A stretch of DNA of 64,000 nucleotides from Pseudomonadota bacterium (GTDB taxonomy: Bacteria; Pseudomonadota; Alphaproteobacteria; Sphingomonadales; Govanellaceae), in NCBI GenBank assembly GCA_003577275.1, contig QEVO01000002.1:310001-374000 (forward strand), given 5' to 3'. Below, one piece after another: positions 38,998 through 47,297 of the stretch. The notes below the pieces were generated by a model. It saw only the letters and a program-made list of their open reading frames with translations. It did not search any database and had not been told where the DNA came from. The translations under genes were made by a program, and so were the position numbers. Every line of letters starts with the position of its first letter. Position 1 is the stretch's first letter.

Positions 38998-41058
38998 CTA
39001 GAACCGGAATGTTCCCTGCACGCCGTACATCCGCTTGGAGCTGGAAATACGGACGTGAGCGTCGGGACCATAGGCATTGGCCGAGACTTGCGTGGGATAG
39101 CGGGCGTCGGTCAGATTATCGACATAACCGCCGATCGACCATTGATCGGTTTCCAGGAACAGCCGCAAATTGACGATATCCTTGGAGGGCGTTTTTAAGG
39201 TGTTCTCGGGATCCCAATAAATCCCTCCCCGCCGCAGGTAGCTAGCGTAGGCGCGCAAGTCCATGCCGTCGGTAATGGGGAAACGGTACTGGCCTGACAG
39301 GGTGAAGGTATATTCGGGATTTTGCGGCGATTTGTTATTCTTGAATGATCCACTGCCATCAAAATCGTCTATCACCGCATCAGCAATACCGATCCCCAGA
39401 TTGATGTCCAGCCGGTCAGTCGGCCGAGCGACGATCTCCAGTTCCGCGCCGTCGATATGAGACTTTTCAATATTGGTGACATTTTGCGACGGCGGGTCCA
39501 CGCTGATGAAAAACAGCTGCTGATTATCAAGTTCGATATGAAACACTGCGGTGTTGACGATCAACTGGCCATCGAGGAACGTCCCTTTCATGCCGATCTC
39601 GAAGTTATCGGACACCATTTTGTCATAGCCGCGATCGGGGCTGCCTACAGCGAAAAAGGCGTTGAACCCGCCGGAGCTGAAGCCGCGGCCATAGGTCGCA
39701 TACGCCTGCAGGTTTTCCGTCCAGTCATAGGAAAGCTGGACCTTGGGTTGTAGCTGCTTGAAAGTCTCCCCCGCATCCGATCCGGCGGCGGCCGCATCAA
39801 CGGAGGTGCGCTTATCCTCTTCATAACGCAAGCCTAAGGTCAGCTCCAACGCCGCGGTGATGTCATAGCTGGCCGAACCAAAGAGCGCCCAGGATTCGCT
39901 TTTTCCTTCATCCAGGCTGGTAATGAAATTGACGCCGGTGGATTGCCCGGTGCCATCGTCAAACGGGACACGCAGAAAGTTATCCACGGAACGATCCTGA
40001 TAAAAGGCGCCAACCAACCAGCGCAGAGGTCCCTCGCCATTTGACGCCAACCGCAATTCCTGCGTAAATGCCTCAACATTCAAATCAAGATCTTGCAGAA
40101 GAAAGGGTACGGGGAAGAAATCAGCCTCGCCGAAGATATTCTGGTCGACCTTGGTATAGCCGGTGACGGAGGTTAAGGTCACGGCGTCGAATTCATAATC
40201 AACTTTCAATGAGAAATCATAGATCTCTCTGTTATCCTCAAGATCGGTATTGCGGAATAGGAATAACGGCTTGAATTCGTCAAGCTGCGCCGTGGTAATC
40301 ACTTCCGCAGACAAGCTGCCGGACTTACTGTCCAGAAAATGACCGCGGACATCGATTTTCAACCGATCGTTGGGCGTGAACAAGAGGTTGCCGTTCACAA
40401 TGTACTCACGATAAGGATCGGCCAATGTGCCAAGAAATTGGTTTCTGAGCAGGCCATCGAAGTCGCGATAGGAGGCGCTGACCCGGAAGAAAGCCTTGTC
40501 CTCAACCACCGGACCCGACAGTGATCCCAGCACCCGGATATCATCGCCATCGCCGTAGGATGCCTGCACTTTGCCGCTCAGCTCGTTGGTGGGCTGCCGG
40601 GTGATGATATTGATGGCGCCGCCGATGGCGTTGCGGCCATAGAGCGAGCCCTGCGGCCCACGCAGCACCTCGATGCGCTCCACATCCACCAATTCCTGGT
40701 TGATGAAGGTGGGATGTGACACTTGCACGCCGTCGATCACCACCGCCACCGGGGCTTCACCGCCCTGCGCCTGGGTAATGCCGCGAATGGTAATATTCAC
40801 TTCGCCGGGTCGGAAGGTGGTGTTGAAATTAAGGTTGGGGGTGAGGTCGGCGAAGTTTTTCACCGACTTGATGCCGGCATCCTCGATCTTCTGGGCGGTA
40901 AACACCGTCACCGCATCGGGGACGTCTTGCAATGATTCCTCGCGCTTGCGCGAGGTGACGAGGATTTCCTCAAAGGTCGTTGTTTCCGCCGCCAGGGCAT
41001 CGACGGCGATCAATGAAGTGGTAACAAGCAGGGCGAGCGGCAATCTCCATTTTAGCAT
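38998..41058 (-). CDS. TonB-dependent outer-membrane receptor
   Basis: A 686-residue outer-membrane receptor. It has a signal peptide ending ALAA|E (about residue 24), a TonB box-like EEILVTSRKR, a plug domain with VLRGPQGSLYGRNAIGGAIN, and a beta-barrel ending in aromatic YGVQGTFRF. It belongs to the TonB receptors typical of organic substrate uptake rather than a recognisable siderophore class. A GGGAGG site precedes the ATG. The shared upstream motif with hyuA suggests that it takes up the compound handled by HyuAB. Confidence 0.92.
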   Translation of the reverse strand: MLKWRLPLALLVTTSLIAVDALAAETTTFEEILVTSRKREESLQDVPDAVTVFTAQKIEDAGIKSVKNFADLTPNLNFNTTFRPGEVNITIRGITQAQGGEAPVAVVIDGVQVSHPTFINQELVDVERIEVLRGPQGSLYGRNAIGGAINIITRQPTNELSGKVQASYGDGDDIRVLGSLSGPVVEDKAFFRVSASYRDFDGLLRNQFLGTLADPYREYIVNGNLLFTPNDRLKIDVRGHFLDSKSGSLSAEVITTAQLDEFKPLFLFRNTDLEDNREIYDFSLKVDYEFDAVTLTSVTGYTKVDQNIFGEADFFPVPFLLQDLDLNVEAFTQELRLASNGEGPLRWLVGAFYQDRSVDNFLRVPFDDGTGQSTGVNFITSLDEGKSESWALFGSASYDITAALELTLGLRYEEDKRTSVDAAAAGSDAGETFKQLQPKVQLSYDWTENLQAYATYGRGFSSGGFNAFFAVGSPDRGYDKMVSDNFEIGMKGTFLDGQLIVNTAVFHIELDNQQLFFISVDPPSQNVTNIEKSHIDGAELEIVARPTDRLDINLGIGIADAVIDDFDGSGSFKNNKSPQNPEYTFTLSGQYRFPITDGMDLRAYASYLRRGGIYWDPENTLKTPSKDIVNLRLFLETDQWSIGGYVDNLTDARYPTQVSANAYGPDAHVRISSSKRMYGVQGTFRF

Positions 41059-41144
41059 TATATCCTCCCAAGGCTTTATTTAGTAATTCGACACGTTGCT
41101 ACCCATGAAGTCAAACACCAACCGGGCGGAAGATCAATGCCCTT

Positions 41145-41158
41145 CCATGGGGGATGCC
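41145..41158. promoter_or_regulatory. CCATGGGGGATGCC motif upstream of the TonB-receptor gene
   Basis: One mismatch in 14 bases from the motif upstream of hyuA, on the same strand and 87-100 bases upstream of the receptor start. A dyad GGGATA/TATCCC (41173-41194) lies a little further up, next to the end of the asparagine-synthase-like gene. Confidence 0.5.
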
Positions 41159-41199
41159 ATTTCCCGCCTTGTGGGATAAGGATGAAAATATCCCCTCTT

Positions 41200-42684
41200 T
41201 CAATGCCTTATAAGTCGCTCCAGCGCCATCATCCAGGCGATGCGCGCCGGGTTGCACCAATCAAGATCGCGCTGGCGACCGGTTAAGGCCGCCTTGAGCG
41301 CGCGCGTCGTCAGCCAGCCCCGTCTGAGCAGTGGAAGCGGCGCCTTAAGGGAGGCCAGGACCAGTTCTCCGGCATAGCGGCGGTTGAACCAGGGGCGAAA
41401 ATTGCGCGCTTTTTTTGCCTCGCCGGCGTACCCCGGTTGCGGACAGTCGCCATAGTATCGTTCCAATACGGCGCGCCGCAGGTCGCGGCCATAAAGCACC
41501 TCCACCGGCAAGGACGACGCGAAATCAAATACCTCCTTATCCAGAAAAGGCGTCATAACCGCCACACGGTCGCTCAGCATGGCGTAGGGCGCCAAGGCTA
41601 TCTCCCGCCGGGTGCGCGACCAGAACTGAAATGAGGCCAGGGGATTTGCCGTTGACAAATGAGGCTTGATTGCTGCGGTCAAATAATCGTGCGCTATCTC
41701 ATAGGAAAGCTTGTTATAGGCTTGCGGTCGCAAGGCGGATTTCCAGGCAGCTTCATCTGGCCTTAACAGATCATCCGCGATGGCGTGGGCATTGCCGGCT
41801 TGGGCCCAGCGGTTTCTGTCATCGCTCCACAACATGCAGTTGAGGAACACATCCAGGCCGATGCCGTCATAAGCGTAATCGGCATGATCGCCAAGATACG
41901 CCATCAACGGCATATACCAGCCGTGTTCATCGGCCAGACAATGCGAACGGGCGTCTTTTTCCAACTCGCGGGCCAGCGGCGAACCGATGAGCTCCAGGCG
42001 ACGCCACGGCAGCCCCAGCGCGTTGCATAACGCTTCGCCGATTCTCACGTCATCATTGATCCGCGGCGGCTCGGTGCAGGTGGAAACGCACATGCCAGGG
42101 CGATAGCCTTGACGTAAAAATTCAAACAGGATCAAACGGGAATCCTTGCCGCCGCTGATCGGCATCACGAAGCGGGCGCGATCGGGCGGCCGGCGGCGGG
42201 CGATGGCTGTTGCAAAAAGTTCATGGAGACGATCCGCGGCCGCGTCAAAGCCTATGCTGCCGCCGGGTGCAACGAACGCCCCGCCTGTTAGCGATTGCGC
42301 TCCCGTGCGCCAGGAAAACCGCGCGCCGGGCGGCATGGTCTTAATAGCGATAAACGGCGTGTCATTTTCCAAGAACCAGCCCAGACGTAGGAACACAGAG
42401 AGGGCCGCGAAATTCAGTTCCCGGGAGGCGCCAAGCTCGATGAGCTTGGCCAGCGACGGCGACAGCGTGACGCCATCATCGGACATCACATAAAAGACCG
42501 GTATCATGCCATAGCGATCAGCGGCAAAAGTTAAGGTTTCGCCATCCCATGACCACTCGGCCCACGCCTCGCCCAAAGAATCGGGGTCATCAATCCGGCA
42601 GGGAACGCGGCGCCAATGGAACGCGCCGTCAGCCGCAGCCTTGCCGCCGCGCATCCGCACGCGGATATAGGGCGCGTCCGCCAT
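41200..42684 (-). CDS. Asparagine-synthase-like ATP-dependent amide-forming protein, no glutaminase Cys
   Basis: About 494 residues. The C-terminal half is an asparagine synthase-type ATP-pyrophosphatase domain with P-loop PISGGKDSRLILFEF (about residue 180 from Met1 at 42699) and a later YDGIGLDVFLN segment. The N-terminal 150 residues resemble the AsnB glutaminase fold (DRYGMIPVFYVMSDDGVTLS), but there is no Cys after the start Met, so glutamine hydrolysis is unlikely. Such proteins may use ammonia or an amine, or close an amide ring as in lasso-peptide cyclases. No precursor gene or protease partner is seen. ATG 42699 is an alternative start. Confidence 0.75.
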   Translation of the reverse strand: MADAPYIRVRMRGGKAAADGAFHWRRVPCRIDDPDSLGEAWAEWSWDGETLTFAADRYGMIPVFYVMSDDGVTLSPSLAKLIELGASRELNFAALSVFLRLGWFLENDTPFIAIKTMPPGARFSWRTGAQSLTGGAFVAPGGSIGFDAAADRLHELFATAIARRRPPDRARFVMPISGGKDSRLILFEFLRQGYRPGMCVSTCTEPPRINDDVRIGEALCNALGLPWRRLELIGSPLARELEKDARSHCLADEHGWYMPLMAYLGDHADYAYDGIGLDVFLNCMLWSDDRNRWAQAGNAHAIADDLLRPDEAAWKSALRPQAYNKLSYEIAHDYLTAAIKPHLSTANPLASFQFWSRTRREIALAPYAMLSDRVAVMTPFLDKEVFDFASSLPVEVLYGRDLRRAVLERYYGDCPQPGYAGEAKKARNFRPWFNRRYAGELVLASLKAPLPLLRRGWLTTRALKAALTGRQRDLDWCNPARIAWMMALERLIRH

Positions 42685-42747
42685 CCCTCTTGCCGTCACC
42701 CTCCCCTCGCTCCATACTTGGCGAGCTTATCTCTAGGAATAGTTCAA

Positions 42748-42927
42748 ATGGCGGAAATCATCAACCTGCGCCGCGTCAAGAAGACACGCCAACGGCAGAC
42801 GGCGGCGAAAGCGGCGGCCGATAATCGCGCCCGCTTTGGCCGCACCAAGGCCGAGAAAGACCAGGCGCGCCGCCAGGCCGACCTTGAGGCCAAGCGCCAG
42901 GAAAGCCATCGTTTGGAGGACGATTAA
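42748..42927 (+). CDS. DUF4169 family small basic protein
   Basis: A 59-residue, highly charged protein that starts MAEIINLRRVKKTRQRQ, the signature of the DUF4169 family of alphaproteobacteria, followed by Ala/Lys/Arg/Glu-rich helix. Function is unknown. The ATG at 42748 gives the conserved start; upstream in-frame codons fall in the promoter of the divergent gene. Its stop overlaps the convergent DUF2889 gene stop. Confidence 0.85.
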   Translation: MAEIINLRRVKKTRQRQTAAKAAADNRARFGRTKAEKDQARRQADLEAKRQESHRLEDD

Positions 42928-43508
42928 TCCTCTTTCGCCGCAACGTAATGCTTGGGCAAGAAATGCTTGACCACCGGGCTGGTGCGCGCCCAGGCATGAC
43001 AGGTGTCGAGAAAACTTACCCCCTCGCGGTCCTGCGCGGGTTGGGGTTGCGGCTGTCCTAATAGCTCCGCGTGCCGGCGGCGCGCGCCGGGGGCAAGGGT
43101 CTGAAACGCCACCGTCGCCACGGGCGCCAGCATTTCCACCAGATGGGTGCAGCCATGAACGCCGCCCATGATCTCCTTGACCCGGCGGTTGAAGCCGGAT
43201 CCCATTTTCAGGCCAATCAAGGCGGCAAACTTTGGGGCGATGGCCGGGCAGATCTCAAACGGGCTGTTGTCGGTCGCCGCCTCTATCTCGCGGATGGTCA
43301 ATGTCTCGTCGAAAGCAACCCTGAGCCGCATTTCGTGGATGGGCGTGCCGGGTTCGATCGCGCCGCGCCAGCGGTTTTCGATCGGATAGGTTTTGGTATC
43401 GGTCATATGGGCTTCGACTTCCCACAGACCGTCCAGACGGGCGTAGCCTTCGCAGGTAATGCGCCGGGTGTGGAACTTCTCTCTGGGCATGGGCGGGCTT
43501 AGGGGCAT
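42924..43508 (-). CDS. DUF2889 family protein
   Basis: A 194-residue protein of the DUF2889 family, often found beside DUF4169 genes. Conserved parts are HTRRITCEGYARLDGLWEVE, TPIHEMRLRVAFDETL and the HGCTHLVEMLAPV segment. No membrane segment or known catalytic motif is seen, and function is unknown. It is divergent from queC. Confidence 0.85.
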   Translation of the reverse strand: MPLSPPMPREKFHTRRITCEGYARLDGLWEVEAHMTDTKTYPIENRWRGAIEPGTPIHEMRLRVAFDETLTIREIEAATDNSPFEICPAIAPKFAALIGLKMGSGFNRRVKEIMGGVHGCTHLVEMLAPVATVAFQTLAPGARRRHAELLGQPQPQPAQDREGVSFLDTCHAWARTSPVVKHFLPKHYVAAKED

Positions 43509-43528
43509 GTTTTTTCTCTATTCCTCAT

Positions 43529-43653
43529 GGTGTCGACTGGCACCCTATCATGATCGCCGCCAGTTCGGTCGAGGCGAATATATCGGGACAGGGTTGCGCG
43601 CAGCGCAGCCAAGGTACCCCTTGTCCCCGCGGCACCCTTGGGCTAATGCCAAG
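43529..43653 (+). promoter_or_regulatory. Structured 5' leader of queC-queE
   Basis: Three stem-loops can be drawn in the 150-base leader: GGTGTC/GGCACC with loop GACT (43529-43544); a two-tier structure with outer GGGACAG/TTGTCCC (43585-43591, 43621-43627) around the strong hairpin GGTTGCGC/GCGCAGCC (43592-43610); and CTTGG/CCAAG (43637-43653), whose 3' arm abuts the AGAGG ribosome site. This could be a cis-regulatory RNA for queuosine synthesis. I cannot match it to the preQ1 riboswitch consensus patterns I know. Confidence 0.35.
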
Positions 43654-43658
43654 AGGTC

Positions 43659-44357
43659 ATGGAAGCAACAACTAAAAAAGCGGTGGTGCTATTGAGCGGC
43701 GGCCTGGATTCGGCCACTTGCCTGGCCATGGCGCGCGCCGAGGGCTACGCCGCGCATGCCCTTTCCTTCCGCTATGGCCAGCGCCACGCGGTGGAATTGG
43801 ACGCGGCGGAGCGAGTAGCGGCTGCCCTGGGCGCGGCAGCGCACAAGGTCATCGATATTGACCTTCGGGCCTTCGGCGGCTCGGCCCTGACCGCTGATAT
43901 TCCGGTGCCCAAGGGCCGCTCGGTGAGCGACATGTCCCACGGCATCCCCATCACCTATGTGCCGGCGCGCAATACGATTTTCCTCTCCTTCGCGCTCGCC
44001 TTCGCCGAGGTGCTGGCGGCCCAGGATATCTTCATCGGCGTCAACGCCCTCGATTATTCCGGTTATCCGGACTGCCGGCCCAAGTTCATCGCCGCCTTCG
44101 AGGCGCTGGCCAACCTCGCCACTAAGGCGGCGGTGGAGGATGGCCGGCGGATCACCATTCACAGCCCCCTCATCCACCTGACCAAGGCCGAGATCATCAC
44201 CCGGGGCGCGGCCTTGGGGGTGGACTATGGACTGACGCTGAGCTGTTATGACCCCGATGACGACGGCGCGGCCTGCGGGGCCTGTGATTCCTGTCTCTTG
44301 CGCGCCAAGGGCTTCCGCGAGGCGGGCCTGCCCGACCCCACCCGCTACCGATCATGA
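43659..44357 (+). CDS. queC: 7-cyano-7-deazaguanine (preQ0) synthase
   Basis: QueC turns 7-carboxy-7-deazaguanine into preQ0 with ammonia and ATP, in queuosine synthesis. The 232-residue protein has the PP-loop [13 protein letters not shown] at 11-23, the conserved [18 protein letters not shown] and four zinc cysteines near the C-terminus ([19 protein letters not shown]). It overlaps queE by four bases. Confidence 0.96.
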   Translation: MEATTKKAVVLLSGGLDSATCLAMARAEGYAAHALSFRYGQRHAVELDAAERVAAALGAAAHKVIDIDLRAFGGSALTADIPVPKGRSVSDMSHGIPITYVPARNTIFLSFALAFAEVLAAQDIFIGVNALDYSGYPDCRPKFIAAFEALANLATKAAVEDGRRITIHSPLIHLTKAEIITRGAALGVDYGLTLSCYDPDDDGAACGACDSCLLRAKGFREAGLPDPTRYRS

Positions 44358-44983
44358 CCTACACCGTCAAGGAACTGTTCTACACCCTTCAGGGCGAAGG
44401 GGCGCAAACCGGCCGACCGGCGGTGTTCTGCCGTTTCGCCGGCTGCAACCTGTGGTCCGGGCGCGAGGCGGACCGGGTGGCGGCCACGTGCACCTTTTGC
44501 GACACCGATTTTGTCGGTACCGATGGCCCCGGCGGCGGCAAGTTCGCCACCCCAAAAGCCCTGGCCGATGCGGCAACAGCGCTATGGCCGGGCGGCGGGA
44601 GACCGCTGGTGGTATGCAGCGGCGGCGAGCCGGCCTTGCAACTGGATGCGGCGCTGGTCGACGCCTTCCATCGGGCGGGATTTGAGATCGCCATCGAAAG
44701 CAACGGCACCCTGCCCCTGCCTCCCGGCGTCGACTGGGTATGCGTCAGCCCCAAGGCCGGCGCGCCGCTGGCGGTGACGGCGGGCGATGAATTAAAGCTC
44801 GTCTTCCCGCAGGCTGACGCCCCGCCGGAAAGGTTCGAGGGCTTGGCGTTTAAGCATTTCTTCCTGCAACCCATGGATGGCCCGAACCGGGATAAAAATA
44901 CCCAGGCCGCCGTGGACTATTGCCTGAAGCACCCCAAATGGCGCCTCAGCCTGCAAACCCATAAGGCGCTGGGGATTCCGTAA
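44354..44983 (+). CDS. queE: 7-carboxy-7-deazaguanine synthase
   Basis: QueE is a radical-SAM enzyme that forms 7-carboxy-7-deazaguanine from 6-carboxytetrahydropterin. The 209-residue protein has [19 protein letters not shown] and an iron-sulfur motif of the form C-x14-C-x2-C (Cys31, Cys46, Cys49) instead of the classical CxxxCxxC; this expanded form is known in a QueE subgroup. It is coupled to queC, and queF lies 0.7 kb on, beyond a toxin-antitoxin pair. Confidence 0.95.
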   Translation: MTYTVKELFYTLQGEGAQTGRPAVFCRFAGCNLWSGREADRVAATCTFCDTDFVGTDGPGGGKFATPKALADAATALWPGGGRPLVVCSGGEPALQLDAALVDAFHRAGFEIAIESNGTLPLPPGVDWVCVSPKAGAPLAVTAGDELKLVFPQADAPPERFEGLAFKHFFLQPMDGPNRDKNTQAAVDYCLKHPKWRLSLQTHKALGIP

Positions 44984-45043
44984 TTGTAACATATGGACAC
45001 ATTTCTCTTTAGATTAATGTTTCTATGTGTTACTGTCGCCGGC

Positions 45044-45301
45044 GTGAAAAAGATTACATATTCAGCAGCGGCCCAAAAACAGATATGGGCTCTCGATATG
45101 CCGTTGCGGGTAAGGATCGTCACTAAGGTCGAGCATTACGCAGCAAACCCTATAGCGCATGCCAATCAGGTGAAACGGCTGCAAGGCTCTAACCGTCTTA
45201 GGCTTCGAGTTGGCGACTACCGTGTAATCTTTACCGAAGATATGGTCGTACTGACGGTCATTGCCGTAGGACATCGTAGAGACATCTACAGGCATAGGTG
45301 A
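45044..45301 (+). CDS. RelE/ParE family toxin
   Basis: An 85-residue RelE/ParE-type toxin. The conserved core is VKRLQGSNRLRLRVGDYRVIFT, ending VIAVGHRRDIYRHR, typical of ribosome-dependent RNases of this fold. The GTG at 45044 puts the start at the usual KKITYS; the frame is open 51 bases further up to an ATG with no better ribosome site. Toxin precedes antitoxin by three bases. The pair sits between queE and queF and looks inserted. Confidence 0.85.
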   Translation: MKKITYSAAAQKQIWALDMPLRVRIVTKVEHYAANPIAHANQVKRLQGSNRLRLRVGDYRVIFTEDMVVLTVIAVGHRRDIYRHR

Positions 45302-45304
45302 GAA

Positions 45305-45691
45305 ATGAGTAGAATACAAAAATTCACGACGCCAGCCGGTGAATCCATGGTCATCCTATCCAAAGCTGACTATGACCACTTGGTCGAACTGGCTGAAGAC
45401 GCCATGGACATTGCCGAGACAAACGAAATTTTGGCCCGTATCCGCAGTGGTGAGGAAGAAGTTTTTCCCGATACTCTCACCAAGCGGCTCTTACTCAGCG
45501 ACGAAAACCCGGTGCGCGTAATGCGGACCTATCGCGGCCTGACCACTGCCGCGCTGGCGAAAAAGGCGGGGATCAGCCGGCCTTACCTGACCATGATTGA
45601 ATCCGGCCGGCGCACCGGCACCGCCGACGTCATGAAGCGCCTAGCCAAGGCGCTGGCCATCGACATGGAGCTTTTGATCCCAACCCCCTAA
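45305..45691 (+). CDS. Antitoxin with XRE-type helix-turn-helix
   Basis: A 128-residue protein. The N-terminal 60 residues resemble Phd/YefM-like antitoxins ([20 protein letters not shown]), and the C-terminal part, about 72-125, is an XRE helix-turn-helix ([20 protein letters not shown]). It would neutralise the upstream toxin and repress the operon. The ribosome site overlaps the toxin stop. The stop overlaps the convergent queF stop by four bases. Confidence 0.85.
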   Translation: MSRIQKFTTPAGESMVILSKADYDHLVELAEDAMDIAETNEILARIRSGEEEVFPDTLTKRLLLSDENPVRVMRTYRGLTTAALAKKAGISRPYLTMIESGRRTGTADVMKRLAKALAIDMELLIPTP

Positions 45692-46161
45692 CCCCGCCCG
45701 CGATAGGGAGCGACGGCCTGGTCAGGGAGCCAAACGCCTGCCGGGGCCTTGCCCGTCTGATAGAAAATATCAATGGGAATACCGCCCCGGGGGTACCAGT
45801 AACCGCCGATCCTCAGCCATTTCGGCCTTAACGCCTTAATCAGCCGCTTGGCGATCTCCACCGTGCATGCCTCATGAAAGCCGGCGTGGTTGCGGAAAGA
45901 GTGGAGGAAGAGCTTCAACGACTTGCTCTCGACGATCTTCTTGTCCGGAACGTAATCGATCACCAGATGGGCAAAATCGGGCTGTCCGGTCACCGGGCAG
46001 AGGCTGGTGAACTCCGGGCAGGTAAAGCGCACCACATATGATACGTCGCCATGGGGATTGGCCACGGTTTCCAGCACCGCCTCGCCCGGACTGGCCGGAA
46101 TGGCGGCCTTTTTACCCAGTTGCGTCAGGCCGGTTGTCGGTTTTTTTGCCATGGCTTTCAT
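45688..46161 (-). CDS. queF: NADPH-dependent 7-cyano-7-deazaguanine reductase
   Basis: QueF reduces preQ0 to preQ1, the base that is inserted into tRNA for queuosine. This is the short, YkvM-type form of 157 residues with the catalytic Cys55 and Asp62 in [16 protein letters not shown] and the [17 protein letters not shown]ueF motif. It is on the opposite strand to queCE. Met4 is an alternative start. Confidence 0.96.
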   Translation of the reverse strand: MKAMAKKPTTGLTQLGKKAAIPASPGEAVLETVANPHGDVSYVVRFTCPEFTSLCPVTGQPDFAHLVIDYVPDKKIVESKSLKLFLHSFRNHAGFHEACTVEIAKRLIKALRPKWLRIGGYWYPRGGIPIDIFYQTGKAPAGVWLPDQAVAPYRGRG

Positions 46162-46245
46162 CGCCCCTTGCTTGCGCCCTCCGCCCGGACGGGTTAACTA
46201 CAGAGGAAGACCCTTGAAATCCACCTCAAAGTCGCCAATCGCATC

Positions 46246-47289
46246 ATGGACGTCAAGAACGGCTTTATCGAGACCATCGGCAACACGCCCCTGATCAAAC
46301 TGAAACGCGCCTCCGAGCTGACGGGGTGCGAGATCTACGGCAAAGCGGAATTCTTGAACCCGGGCGGCTCGGTCAAGGACCGCGCCGCCTTATACATCAT
46401 CAAGGACGCCGAGGAGCGGGGGCTGTTGCGGCCCGGCGGCGTCATCGTCGAAGGCACGGCGGGCAATACCGGCATTGGGCTGGCCCTGGTGGGCAATGCC
46501 CGGGGCTACCGCACCGTCATCGTCATGCCCGACACCCAGTCCCAGGAAAAAAAGGACATGCTCCGCTTATGCGGCTGCGAGCTCGTGCTGGTGCCGGCGG
46601 TGCCCTATAAGGACCCCAACAACTACGTCAAATATTCGGGCCGGTTGGCCGAGACGATGGCCCAGCAGGAAAAAGCCGGAGCCATCTGGGCCAATCAGTT
46701 CGACAACGTGGCCAACCGGCGCGGCCACTATGAAACCACCGGGCCGGAGATTTGGCGGCAGCTCGACGGCAAGGTCGATGGCTTCGTTTCGGCGGTGGGT
46801 AGCGGCGGCACGCTCGGCGGCGTCTCCATGTTCCTCAAAGAGCGGAACCCGGCCATCAAGATCGCGCTCGCCGATCCCTTTGGCGCGGCGCTTTACAGCT
46901 ACTACAAAACCGGCGAACTGAAGGCTGAAGGCTCCTCCATCACCGAAGGCATCGGCCAAGGCCGGGTCACCGCTAATCTGGTGGACGTGGTGGTCGATGA
47001 GGCCTACCAGATCCCCGACGCCGAGGCGGTGGCGATCGTATTCGACCTTCTGGAGCACGAAGGACTGTGCCTCGGCGGCTCCAGTGGCATCAACGTCGCC
47101 GGGGCCATCCGGCTGGCCAAGGAACTGGGGCCGGGCCATCGCATCGTAACGCTGTTGTGCGACGGCGGCCAGCGCTATCAAAGCAAGCTGTTTAATCCGG
47201 CATTTTTGCGGGAAAAAGGTCTGCCGGTGCCACGCTGGCTCGATGAGACGGCAAAACGCCAGCCCGCCCCCAACGTATTCGTAAAGTAG
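46246..47289 (+). CDS. cysK: Cysteine synthase (O-acetylserine sulfhydrylase)
   Basis: A PLP enzyme that makes cysteine from O-acetylserine and sulfide. The 347-residue protein has IGNTPLIKLKRASELTG, the PLP lysine Lys44 in NPGGSVKDRAALY, the substrate loop EGTAGNTGIGLAL and the phosphate-binding GSGGTLGG. It is slightly longer than E. coli CysK at the C-terminus. Nine bases downstream begins sseA, so the two are likely cotranscribed. Confidence 0.94.
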   Translation: MDVKNGFIETIGNTPLIKLKRASELTGCEIYGKAEFLNPGGSVKDRAALYIIKDAEERGLLRPGGVIVEGTAGNTGIGLALVGNARGYRTVIVMPDTQSQEKKDMLRLCGCELVLVPAVPYKDPNNYVKYSGRLAETMAQQEKAGAIWANQFDNVANRRGHYETTGPEIWRQLDGKVDGFVSAVGSGGTLGGVSMFLKERNPAIKIALADPFGAALYSYYKTGELKAEGSSITEGIGQGRVTANLVDVVVDEAYQIPDAEAVAIVFDLLEHEGLCLGGSSGINVAGAIRLAKELGPGHRIVTLLCDGGQRYQSKLFNPAFLREKGLPVPRWLDETAKRQPAPNVFVK

Positions 47290-47297
47290 AGGATATC

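Noticed and set aside
38998..42747. Lasso-peptide gene cluster
   Set aside because: A receptor and a cyclase-like protein are present, but no precursor gene, leader-binding protein or transglutaminase-like protease could be found in the gaps, so I kept only a low-key observation.
43509..43658. preQ1 riboswitch upstream of queC
   Set aside because: The leader is structured but lacks the short H-type pseudoknot pattern with an A-rich tail, so I did not name a class.
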